Of a stretch of 6,873 bases of DNA, positions 1-6,873 are shown piece after piece. Within the stretch, counting starts at the first letter, position 1. Every line of letters starts with the position of its first letter. The notes beneath the pieces are model-generated. The model had not been told where the DNA came from. It did not search any database and saw only the letters and a list, made by a program, of their open reading frames with translations. The stretch is from contig JALSKY010000228.1 in assembly GCA_026988585.1 (NCBI GenBank), positions 1 through 6,873 on the forward strand, in the 5' to 3' direction. Source of the stretch: Deltaproteobacteria bacterium. Lineage in GTDB: Bacteria; Desulfobacterota; Dissulfuribacteria; Dissulfuribacterales; QOAL01. Position numbers and translations under genes: made by a program.

Positions 1-90
1 AGATTCTCAGGAAGAAAAGAGAAAAAACGGCTCATATCCGGTCTTTTGTGTTGTTTAATTGCTGTGCAGATGGTGCTGCCTGCTGCTGCA
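1..90 (+). other. Signal peptide (N-terminal end missing)
   Basis: Residues 1-30 look like a Sec signal peptide. A basic stretch, GRKEKKR (4-10), is followed by a hydrophobic core, LISGLLCCLIAVQMVL (11-26), and then PAAA (27-30), which fits an A-x-A signal peptidase I site with cleavage before W31. The core contains two adjacent cysteines (17-18), but the residues before them do not form a convincing lipobox, so a lipoprotein is unlikely. No usable start codon with a complete n-region lies in the window: the start must be a few to a few tens of codons upstream. Whether the protein has the long extended signal peptide common in TpsA proteins cannot be seen. Confidence 0.85.
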
Positions 91-3000
91 TGGCCAGGGA
101 AGCCTGTGATTCCAGGGTTGTTTTCCAGCTACAGTGCGCCAGCTCCCAGGTCTCTGCCTGTTCTCAGGGGGCGTGTGGAGGACCAGGTTGGCATTACCGG
201 GATCGACAGGGATAGTGACAACGGGCGCATGGTGGTGCATCAGGGCCAGAAAAGGGCAGTGGCCGACTGGGAAAGCTTTGATGTGGGAGAGAAGGCATGG
301 GTCCATTTCGACCAGAAGAAAAACAGGGATTGGGCAGTTCTCAACAGGATCCATGACGGTGATCCGAGCAGGATATTTGGACAGATCTCTGCTGATGGCA
401 AGGTTGTGCTCCTGAACCAGAACGGTATCCTTTTTGGTCCCTCGGCCAGGGTGAATCTGCATGGACTTGCGGCATCAGCCCTAAGCATGGCGGAAGAGGA
501 CTTCAACCAGGGTATTATGAAGTTTTCCGGCGCAGCCAATCCTGATGCTGTTGTATCCAATCACGGGATCATTGAGACCGATTTTGCTGGTGAGGTGATC
601 CTTGCTGCCCCCAATGTGGAGAACAACGGTCTCATAATCACTCCTGGCGGAAAGATCATTCTTGCTGCAGGCAGTGAGGCAGAGCGCGGATATACCGGTG
701 GAGGTGACTTGCTGATCACTGTAAATCCTGACAACACCGGTCAGGACAGCGGCGTGGCCCACAATCTCAGGGAGGGATCCCTGGTTGCGGATTACGGAAC
801 TGTCGGCATCTTTGGCAGGGTGGTGAACCAGGATGGCATGGTCAGGGCGGTTACTGCATACAGAAAGGGAGGCAAGGTGATCCTGAGTGCCAAGGAGCGG
901 GTCTCCACCGGCAAGGGGAGCGTGATATCCTCGCCTGTCTCTGCATCCCAGGAACGGGTGCACAAATCTTTCCCCTTTAACGGAGGCATAATTGAAATTG
1001 GTTCTTCTCCCACTGCCGATGACCCGGTTGAGCTGATTGAGCACAGGGGGACCATCTATGCTCCATCAGGAGAGGTCTCCATGAAGGCTTCTCAAAGGGT
1101 CTATCTCGATGAGGGAAGCGTTGTGGATGTCTCCGGTCTCAATGTAAAGAGGCCTGTTTCAGAGCAGATGGTCCGTGCCCAGATGAACAGCGTCCAGCTG
1201 CGGGATGACCAGTTGCAAAAGGGAGGTGTTCTCCAGGGTGAATATATCACCACCCTGAAGCCATGGGGCAGCAGTATAGGAGATATCTCAGGCCATCTTG
1301 CCGCAGAGGAGCAGACCGCAATGGAGGCTGCAACATCAGGAGGGCAGATCAGGCTTGAATCAGGAGAGGAGATCGTTGCCAAAAAGGGATCGGTCCTGGA
1401 TTTCTCAGGTGGAAGCATCAACTACGGCAGCGGCAATGTGTCTGTTACCCATCTGCTGGCTGGAGACAGGATCTTTCAGATAACAGATGCCCCAGAGTGG
1501 CTCAAGTACGAGGCCATCCTGGACAGGTTCGAGAAGGTCTATGAGCGTTATGGCCAGGCAGATGAGTACAAGGGGCTCTTTTATGGCTCACCTGTTCCAT
1601 TGTTGAACTATGTAGGCCAGCTCAGGTTCGGGAAAGATGCGGGTCAGTTGAGTTTCAGTGCCCCTGTGGTGGTGGCCAACGGTGAGATGGTTGGTTCTGT
1701 TGTGAAGGGAGTGCTTCAGACCCGGAGCTCCGATCCCACAGATGAATATGACAGAGTTGTTGCCACCGGCTATCAGGAACCAGTGGCAGGTTCTGTTGTT
1801 GTTGGCCATTTTCCTGACGAAGACAGGGAGATATCAGATAAGAATCACATCACCAAATCCATCAGGATTGCCAAGGGTGGCCTTCCCCTTGACAAACAGT
1901 TTGGTGCAGATGATCCCCTTGCCGGAGATGAGAGCTTCATCGACTCGGATCAGCTCTCTGCAGGGAAACTGAAAATGGTAAAGCTCGCAGCCAATCTCAC
2001 CATCTCTGTCGATGATGATGCAGAAATCGGTCTTGTGCCTGGAGGTAAACTTAAATTCCTGGCCAGAGCCATTGATGTCAACGGATCTATGGATGTCCCA
2101 GGAGGAGATGTGGATCTTACCATTTGGGACAACATCTCTTCCACAGATGATTATCCAGGCGGCCGGGTGGAGCTGCCGGCAGAGAGGATCTTTCTTGGAG
2201 AAAAGGCCTCCATATCCGTGAGGGGAGAGAGGGTTGACCTCTCTCAGCTCGCCCTGGCAAGGGAGATCATTCTGGATACCCCTCATATTTCAGGGGGAAC
2301 TATCTCTCTGAAGGATGAGACCCAATCTGGTGACGGCGTCATATTAAAGAGGGGCAGCACTCTGGATGTTGAAGGTGGTTACAGGATCGATAGTGATGGC
2401 AAGGTGAAGGCAGGGGATGGTGGCAGTATCGCCATCCAAGGCCAGGCAGTCGTGCTTGATGGAGATGTCAGAGGGCTTGCCTTTCTTGGAGGAAAGGGAG
2501 GGAGTATATCCGTCCATGCAGGCCTGATAGGCAGACGTAATGGAGAAGAGACACTCCTGTCTTCAGATTTCAGGTTCGATTCAGGGCTTCCGGATAACCT
2601 CAAGGACTATTTCCTTCTTGCCCCTGAGCGTCTTACAGAGAATGGTTTCACCTCCATATCACTGAAGAGTCGGGGCGGGATAACTCTTCAGGATGGTTTT
2701 TTTATCGAGCCCTCCTCCAAGAGGTTGGCTCTGCCATTTCCAGGGCAGGAGAATGGGGGCACTACAATCTCTATTCCTGCCTTTATGGCTGACGGAAGTT
2801 CCATCTCCCTGCAGGCTGGCAAGAAGTTCACTGTCGCTGCAGGTAGCAGGAACGAACAGATGGGTGAGGGTGTCATAGAGATGGAGAGTGGCAGCGGCAT
2901 ATCCGTGCATCCCGGGGGGACTATCTCCCTCGAGGGGATCAGGGTAGAGATGGACGGCTCCCTGTCTGCCCCATCAGGTGAGATATCCCTTACTGGCCAA

Positions 3001-6000
3001 TACGGTGTTGAGATAGGAGAAAATGGGCGCATTGCTGCCAGGGGTTACAACAGGCCGGCACCTGATGAACAGGTTTCTCCGCTTCTGCCGTTGCCATACA
3101 GACCTCAGGATGGAGGCAGGGTCAGTATCAGCTCGGACCTTGGGCCTGTAACAGTGGAAAGGGGTTCCCTTATAGATGTATCAGGGTCACAGCCTGTGGG
3201 GCTGGCCAGAATGCAGGCGGACGGCAGCTACAACATGGAGAGTATCGCCTCGGCTCCAGGCTCCATAGAGATCACCTACTACTCCGATCTGCAACTACTT
3301 GGCAGACTGGCTGGGCAGCCAACCTTGGGCGGTATCAAGGGGGGAGAGATCTCCCTGTTCAGGAACAACAGTTATAAGAGTTCTGCCGGCACCGGTCTTC
3401 TGCTGACCCAGGCCATGGCGGATCTCGTAATGGCAGGCGGCTTTGATGCAGTCACCCTTAAAAGCCGTTCATCCATCGATTTCTCAGGTGGTTTCTCCCT
3501 GGCAGCCGCCAGGAGGCTGGAACTGGATGCCAGGGCTATCCAGGCCGTTTCAGGCAACCAGCAAGAGATTCAGTTGAACTCGTCATGGGTTCAGTTGAAA
3601 AACAGCTTTTATCCTGAAGGTACCGCTCCTGCTGCAGGATCCGCCTCCATAGTTGTCAATGCTGATTACATAGATGTTGACGGTGATATAAATCTTTCAG
3701 GATTTCAGGATGTAACCCTGTCTGCCCTGCAGGATCTCCGGCTTTTTGATCGGCAATATTCTGCTTCAGCAGTGGGAGGTTCAGGCGGATGGGCGTGGTC
3801 AGGGAGAGTAGCTGCCGCTGGCGACATGACCCTGCAGGCAGGCCGTATCTATGCTGGAACCCTGTCCAGGTTCACTGTGGATGCTGCCGGAACCCTGAAG
3901 ATTCTCTCTTCAGGCCATGATGTTGATGGCAGCACCATCCTTTCAGCAGGCAGCGATCTTATCCTGCGTGGTGATTCCATAATTGATCAAGGCTTTCTTG
4001 CTGCTCCCATGGGCAGACTCACCCTTGAGGCCACTGGCGAGGAGGGCAGGGTGTTTGTTGCCCAGGAGGCCAGTCTCTATCTCGGGGGTGAACTGCCCAT
4101 AGATTACGGCAGTTCCGACGAGATCATCTGGACCATTACTGACAAGGACGATCCTCACAATATTGACGGGATCGAGGTCCAGGGGGCCCCTAAGAGCTCT
4201 CTCCTCTTCAGGACTGGTGAAAACGGGGCTGTAGTGGTGATGCCTGGAGCAGAGCTGGACATATCTGGCGGGGGCTCCATCTTCTCCTCCTATTTTCTCC
4301 CAGGCATAGAGGGGAGCATGAATCCCATAGAGAGGGAGAAGAGGTACGTTGTTCATCCTGATATCCATCTCCCCGGCTATGGTATCTATGTTGGTAGAGG
4401 AGCAGGCCTGGAGGCCGGGACCTATTCTGTTCTTCCATCCTGGTGCGCCTTTCTCCCTGGTGCATTTGTATTGGAAGATATCGGTGCAGTGGGAATAGAT
4501 GGCCAGCAGATTATCGCCCCTGGGGGTTATCCTGTTGTTGCCGGAAGGGGCATAGAGGCAGGCAAGGTCTCTGGCGGAGTGGACGAGCGGCTCTTTTCAG
4601 TGCGGACTGCATCTGATCTGCTCAGGGAAGGGAGCTTCCTCACCAGGAGATTCAGTGCAGATGATGGGGCAGGTCTCCAACTTGATTCCGGTACTGTCAT
4701 CTTTCAGGGGGTCGGTTCAGATAAAGGTAGTGTCTCCGGTCCATTCGCAATAGCTGCAAAGGCCCTGGAGATAAATGCCAGGGCTGCTGATCTGAATCTT
4801 GCCGGCCTCGGTCCTTACAGCCCGATTCCGGATGAACTGAAGAACAGGGCAACCATCTCCTCTGAACTGTTCAGTAGATCCGGGTTTTCCAGGATAACTC
4901 TCGGAGATGAAACAGTTACAGAGTCAATAACAGTGGGGACCGGGGCAGAGGTAACTGCAGATGTACTGGAGCTCTCTGCCTCTGAACAGATTCTCATTCA
5001 GAACGGCGCTGTGCTTGAGGCCCTGCAGGGTGAGGGAAGCATTAGATTCAACTCTGCCCAGGGCCAGGTAACTGTAGAGGAGGGCGGTGTAGTGCATGCT
5101 GCCCATGAGATAGTGGTGAATGCACCCCACCTGGACAACCGGGGTGAGATGAGGGCTGACAACAGTGGATTGACCATTTCAGGAACCAGCCTCTTTTTTG
5201 CCCCTGAAGGTTACTCCTCTTCCATTGCAGGTGCCACATATCTGTCAGGGCTGGACGGGTATCTCGGTTTTGAAGAACTGACCTTCCGGTTCAGTGACAG
5301 TATCAATTTTGTGGGAAATCAGGATCTGTCCGTTGCCAGTGAACTGATCCTGGATTCCCCGGCTATTAATGGGCTGGACGGGGCAGAAGTAAGCCTCCGT
5401 GCTGAAACCATCCGTCTTGCCAACAGTTTTGGTGAAGGTGCAGCAGGATCAGCAGGGTTTCCTCTCCAGGATCAGCAAGCACTCAACCTGACCGCAGGGA
5501 GGATCACCGTTGGTCCCGGTTCTGTTGCCGTTGACGGATTCGGCCAGATAGCGATATCGGCAGGGGATACCCTTACCTTTACAGGCAGGGGGCAACTGCT
5601 ACTGGATGGTGATCTCCATGTTACTGCAGGCCAGATCACCACTGCAGGGGTCACGGATGCAGATAGTCAATATCAGAACGCCCGTTTCACTGTTGATGCG
5701 GGGGGGCATACCATTGCTTTCAATCCCTCTGGTTCAACCCCTGCTGAGCCTTTCAACGGTGATCCTGGCGGCAGCCTCACATTGACGGCATCAGAGATAG
5801 TCCACCGTGGCCTGATTAAGATACCTGCCGGTATGGTGACCATGAACGGGAGAGATGTGCGTCTGGAGCAAGGCATCATCGATATCACCGGAACGGACCA
5901 CTTTCCTGGCGGAGTGGTTTCATTGAAGGCCGATAGCGGCACTGTGGAGATCTCCTCCGGAAGCGTGGTGGATGTATCTGCAGGTGCCCAGGGTGATGCC

Positions 6001-6873
6001 GGCACCATCGAGATCTACTCTCCTGAGAATGAGGCAGTCCTGGATGGAGCCCTGCTTGGCGCCAGGAGGGGGGACGGCCTGGGCGGTTCCCTTCTTCTGG
6101 ACAGTGGAGGAGTGTCAGGGCTTGGTGATCTTGCTGTTACCCTTGCATCTGGCGGTATTGAACAGGAGATCTCCATCAGGGCAAGGCAGGGTGATATCAC
6201 CCTGGATTCAGGTGATCTCATCAGGGCGTCATTGCTCAACCTCTCTGCAGATGATGGCTCAATAATCCTGGCAGGGCAGGTGGATCTCTCCGGTGAGGAC
6301 GGGGGCAAGGGGCGGTTCTATGCCGGCCACGACCTGAGGGTTCAGGGTACAGCCCAAATAGATGCCAGTGGTGATGCTCAAGCAGGAAAAGGGGGAAGGG
6401 TGCTGCTCAGTTCCGCACAAGGTGAGGTCATCACCGAGCATGGCTCTACCATTGATCTCTCAGGTAGTGAGAGGGGTGTTCTCCATCTGCGTGGGGCCAG
6501 GACTGTCGCCCCGGGAAACAATGAAGATTCAGATGTAGCCATCAGGCTGAACGGCACCATTATCGGGGCGGAAGAGGTGCTGGTTGAGGCGTTCAAATCC
6601 TATGATCTTGCCAGCAGCTATATCGGTTTTGGACAGATAAACATGGTGCGCACCGACGCCAGCAGTTTCATGGGCCATCAGGCCGAAATAGAATCGAGAC
6701 TGCTCTCATCCCTGGATCTCCAGGATTGCGGAGATAATCCATTGAAACTGCTGCCTGGCATCGAGATGGTGAACAGGGGTGGTGATCTCAGGCTCGGTTC
6801 CACCCTGGATCTCACAACCTGGCGTTATAACGGCAATCCAGGGTTCTTCACCCTTAGGGCTGCAGGCAACCTG
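1..6873 (+). CDS. Filamentous haemagglutinin-family TpsA exoprotein, partial (both ends outside window)
   Basis: This is a giant secreted, surface-exposed adhesin-like protein of a two-partner secretion system. The frame beginning at base 1 stays open for all 2291 codons without a stop or frameshift. Order: signal peptide tail (1-30), TPS domain (about 54-300), then a long right-handed beta-helix built of short Gly/Ser/Asp-rich turns of the type G-S-x-I-D-V-S-G, interrupted by conserved family blocks at about 496-575, 1148-1494, 1757-1964 and 2195-2291. The motif AGTYSVLPSWCAFLPGAF (1472-1489) and the ending TLRAAGNL (2284-2291) resemble, from memory, the very large FHA-like proteins with a DUF3739 region. 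Such proteins are often 3000-4500 residues, so a large C-terminal part is probably missing. The first in-frame ATG (base 70) lies inside the signal peptide, so the true start is upstream of the window. The mature part has only two cysteines (1482, 2243), and arginine is mostly AGG. Family assignment is firm; ligand and biological role are unknown. Confidence 0.96.
160..900 (+). other. TPS secretion domain (haemagglutination activity domain type) and first helix turns
   Basis: This domain is the part of a TpsA protein recognised by its TpsB transporter, and it nucleates beta-helix folding. Visible landmarks are WESFDVG (90-96), LNRI (114-117), PSRIFGQI (122-129), the NQNGILFG segment (139-146), then VNLHGLAAS (151-159). 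They match the usual order W-x-x-F-[DN]-[IV]-G, LNR-[IV], S-x-I-x-G-x-[IL] and N-P-N-G-[IV]-x-F-G in the FHA N-terminal domain. After about residue 185 come regular turns: a V-S-N-x-G-I segment (185-190), GEVILAAP (197-204), GKIILAAG (217-224), then the conserved VVNQDGMVRA (274-283). The usual NPNG is NQNG here. Core limits are approximate. Confidence 0.92.
1042..1413 (+). other. First beta-helix stretch with GSVVDVSG and GSVLDFSG turns
   Basis: After the TPS domain the chain shows typical beta-helix turns. APSGEVSMKA (354-363) leads to GSVVDVSG (372-379), and after a more polar insert (about 380-440, with several Gln and Glu) the pattern returns in GGQIRLESGEEIVAKKG (447-463) and GSVLDFSGG (463-471). 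Short beta-strands alternate with Gly/Ser/Asp turns. The stretch probably forms part of the fibre shaft; no ligand site is recognisable. Confidence 0.7.
1045..1137 (+). repeat. Protein-level motif copy 1 (RG-x-I-x-APSG-E-V-S type)
   Basis: Residues 349-379 run RGTIYAPSGEVSM, then a V-x-L strand, then EGSVVDVSG. The same order of features recurs at 985-1015, 1330-1363 and 1936-1964. Against the 985 copy the alignment is gap-free over 31 residues, with 10 identities by my count. The repeat exists at protein level; the DNA copies are well diverged. Confidence 0.6.
1486..1725 (+). other. Conserved charged/aromatic block in the helix
   Basis: Residues 496-575 break the turn pattern. DAPEWLKYEAILDRFEKVY (497-515) is rich in charged and aromatic residues, looks helical rather than beta, and is followed by GLFYGSP (525-531), LLNYVGQLRFGKDAGQLSF (534-552) and VVVANGEMVGSVVKG (557-571). 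In the large FHA/DUF3739-type exoproteins I recall a comparable block: a stretch with Y and W residues, then a Y-V-E-G-x-D-A-G-x-L motif and a V-x-D-G-x-x-x-G-x-x-x-G segment. The Y-V-G-Q-x-x-F-G-K-D-A-G-Q-L here fits it. It may form a loop or a small side domain projecting from the shaft. Its function is unknown. Confidence 0.7.
1951..3189 (+). other. Long beta-helix shaft region
   Basis: Residues 651-1063 consist of repeated turns with strand-Gly-strand periodicity: GGKLKFLARAIDVNGSMDV (681-699), then GGRVELPAERIFLGEKASI (720-738), GGTISL (765-770 and again 972-977), GSTLDVEGG (785-793), GGSISV (829-834), SGEISLTG (992-999) and GSLIDVSGS (1055-1063). Repeats are degenerate and of uneven length, as usual for FHA-type helices, so no exact repeat unit can be given. 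Between 850 and 900 the pattern is weaker, with a run of Asp, Lys and Phe. The stretch is inferred to form the rigid rod of the exoprotein. Confidence 0.75.
2953..3045 (+). repeat. Protein-level motif copy 2
   Basis: Residues 985-1015 begin DGSLSAPSGEISLTG and continue with a V-E-I strand and the turn ENGRIAARG. The copy lies 636 residues downstream of copy 1 and aligns to it without gaps. The segment occupies a helix stretch of the same character, which suggests it arose by ancient duplication of a group of turns or is a recurrent structural solution. Confidence 0.6.
3442..4089 (+). repeat. Conserved superblock, copy A (about 216 residues), containing motif copy 3
   Basis: Residues 1148-1363 form an ordered series: FDAVTLKS (1148-1155), SSIDFSGG (1157-1164), a RRLELDARAI strand (1171-1180), KNSF (1200-1203), a GSASIVVNADYIDVDGD strand pair (1213-1229), GFQDVTLSALQDLRL (1233-1247), AAGDMTLQAGRIYAGTLSRF (1272-1291), VDAAG, then QGFLAAPMGRLTLEA (1330-1344) and EASLYLGG (1356-1363). 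The order matches what I recall from large FHA/DUF3739-type proteins. A diverged second copy of the whole series follows at residues 1757-1964. The segment after QAGRIY contains the tripeptide RGD (1323-1325). Confidence 0.7.
4102..4482 (+). other. Family landmark block ending in AGTYSVLP...LPGAF
   Basis: Residues 1368-1494 contain the most recognisable signature of this subgroup. A PIDYGSSDEIIWTI segment (1365-1378) precedes the turn GAELDISGGG (1416-1425) and SIFSSYFLPGIEGS (1426-1439). Then come PGYGIYVGRG (1458-1467) and AGTYSVLPSWCAFLPGAF (1472-1489). In relatives I recall ATVDLSGGG-D-L followed by a Y-x-F-x-P-G-x-G-G segment and AGTYTLLPARYALLPGAF; the match in order and spacing is very good. 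The relatives' aromatic ARYALLPG core reads SWCAFLPG here, which places one of only two mature-chain cysteines in the motif. The role of the block is unknown. Confidence 0.75.
4483..5268 (+). other. Less regular connecting stretch of the exoprotein
   Basis: Residues 1495-1756 begin with GQQIIAPGGYPVVAGRG (1501-1517) and a polar, charged part (about 1526-1558) with few glycine turns. A looser helix with more Glu, Leu and Ala than the shaft upstream follows (for example ALEINARAADLNLAGLGPYS, 1587-1606). Strand-like segments such as ILIQNGAVLEALQGEGSIRF (1664-1683) and EIVVNAPHLDNRGEMRADNS (1703-1722) show that the beta-helix continues. No separate domain is recognised. Confidence 0.55.
5269..5892 (+). 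repeat. Conserved superblock, copy B (about 208 residues), containing motif copy 4
   Basis: Residues 1757-1964 repeat the order of copy A: FEELTFRFSDSINFVG (1757-1772), a SELILDSPAI strand (1780-1789), EVSLRAETIRLANSF (1796-1810), ALNLTAGRITV (1827-1837), GFGQIAISAGDTLTF (1846-1860), LDGDLHVTAGQITT (1868-1881), RFTVDAGG (1895-1902), GGSLTLTA (1923-1930), RGLIKIPAGMVTM (1936-1948) and GIIDITG (1958-1964). The hexapeptide RFTVDA is identical in both copies (1290-1295 and 1895-1900) but uses partly different codons, pointing to an old duplication rather than a recent one. Confidence 0.6.
5893..6480 (+). other. Dense run of G-S-x-x-D-x-S-G beta-helix turns
   Basis: Residues 1965-2160 carry the most regular turns in the window: GGVVSLKADSGTVEI (1970-1984), GSVVDVSAG (1987-1995), GGSLLLDSGG (2028-2037), GDITLDSGDLI (2065-2075), GSIILAGQVDLSGEDGGKG (2086-2104), AQIDASGD (2118-2125), GKGGRVLLSS (2129-2138) and GSTIDLSGS (2148-2156). 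Each turn is a short strand capped by Gly or Asp-x-Ser-Gly. This arrangement is typical of the distal helix in FHA-like proteins and indicates the rod continues towards the missing C-terminus. Confidence 0.75.
6583..6873 (+). other. Conserved block leading into the C-terminal part, cut by the window edge
   Basis: Residues 2195-2291 include VEAFKSYDLASSYIGFGQI (2195-2213), a SSFMGHQAEIESRLLSSL segment (2221-2238) that looks helical, then KLLPGIEMVNRGGDLRLGST (2248-2267), LDLTTWRYNGNPGFFTLRAA (2268-2287) and GNL at the edge. In large FHA-like proteins I recall a matching series: V-E-A-x-x-x-Y-x, a segment with F-M and I-x-x-R-L, L-x-P-G-I-E-I-x-S-x-G-D-L, a W-D-L-x-x-W-R segment, then LTLRAAGNL followed by a strand about a deletion or 'SLSDGF' motif. 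The frame is open at the last base, so the protein continues. Confidence 0.7.

Noticed and set aside
49..54. Cys-Cys (17-18) as a lipoprotein signal
   Set aside because: The preceding residues (S-G-L-L) do not give the L-[AS]-[GA]-C lipobox, whereas P-A-A-A at 27-30 gives a good signal peptidase I site.
70..72. First in-frame ATG as the start codon
   Set aside because: It codes for M24, inside the hydrophobic core of the signal peptide. Starting there would remove the basic n-region and most of the core, leaving only six residues before the AAA cleavage site.
134..415. Plus-strand second-frame open reading frame of 93 codons over the TPS domain
   Set aside because: The first frame shows all the TPS landmarks in order here (WESFDVG, LNRI, GQI, NQNG); the other frame has no pattern.
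481..1044. Minus-strand open frame of 187 codons
   Set aside because: It lies wholly antisense to the TPS-domain/first-helix part of the large gene, has no recognisable motif, and its sequence is explained as the complement of Gly/Ser/Asp-rich codons.
1834..2286. Minus-strand open frame of 150 codons
   Set aside because: It is antisense to clear beta-helix turns of the main gene; there is no domain pattern in its translation.
3943..4368. Minus-strand open frame of 141 codons
   Set aside because: It is antisense to the RGD segment and the start of the family landmark block. The opposite strand has convincing family motifs, so this is a shadow.
1..6873. Autotransporter (type Va) or trimeric adhesin instead of TpsA
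   Set aside because: The N-terminal FHA-type TPS domain with NQNG is specific to two-partner secretion, and the family blocks match FHA-like exoproteins; no barrel appears, though the C-terminus is not in the window.
1..6873. Exact DNA tandem repeats or CRISPR array
   Set aside because: Repetition is visible only at protein level with diverged codons. No spaced identical repeats were found by eye.

Overview
The window is the inside of one very large gene. The first plus-strand frame is open from base 1 to base 6873: 2291 codons with no stop. It has neither its start codon nor its stop codon here, so a gene caller that needs both ends would miss it. The product is a two-partner-secretion exoprotein (TpsA) of the filamentous haemagglutinin (FHA) family. 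More exactly, it belongs to the very large FHA-like proteins that carry several conserved, non-repetitive blocks within a right-handed beta-helix. I associate this subgroup with a C-terminal DUF3739 region, but that region is not visible here.

Layout by residue (residue 1 = base 1): the tail of a Sec signal peptide (1-30); the TPS secretion/adhesion domain (about 54-300, with WESFDVG, an LNRI/GQI core and NQNG); a first helix stretch (300-495); a charged, aromatic, less helix-like block (496-575); a long glycine- and serine-rich helix (651-1063); a conserved superblock (1148-1363) running into the family landmark around residues 1416-1494; a less regular stretch (about 1500-1756); a diverged second copy of the superblock (1757-1964); a dense run of short beta-helix turns (1965-2160); and a conserved terminal block (2195-2291) cut by the window edge. 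There is no intergenic DNA, and I saw no RNA gene, promoter, terminator, mobile element or CRISPR array.

The expected mode of action, from family knowledge, is Sec export, recognition of the TPS domain by a TpsB outer-membrane pore with POTRA domains, and folding into a long fibre on the cell surface. No TpsB gene lies in the window.

The host must be a diderm (Gram-negative) bacterium. Base composition looks balanced, slightly above 50% GC by eye, and arginine is very often encoded by AGG. This pattern and this type of giant exoprotein would fit Desulfobacterota or a related anaerobic lineage, but that placement is a weak inference. I do not see an undescribed multi-gene system. The most notable structure is the roughly 210-residue internal duplication within the helix.
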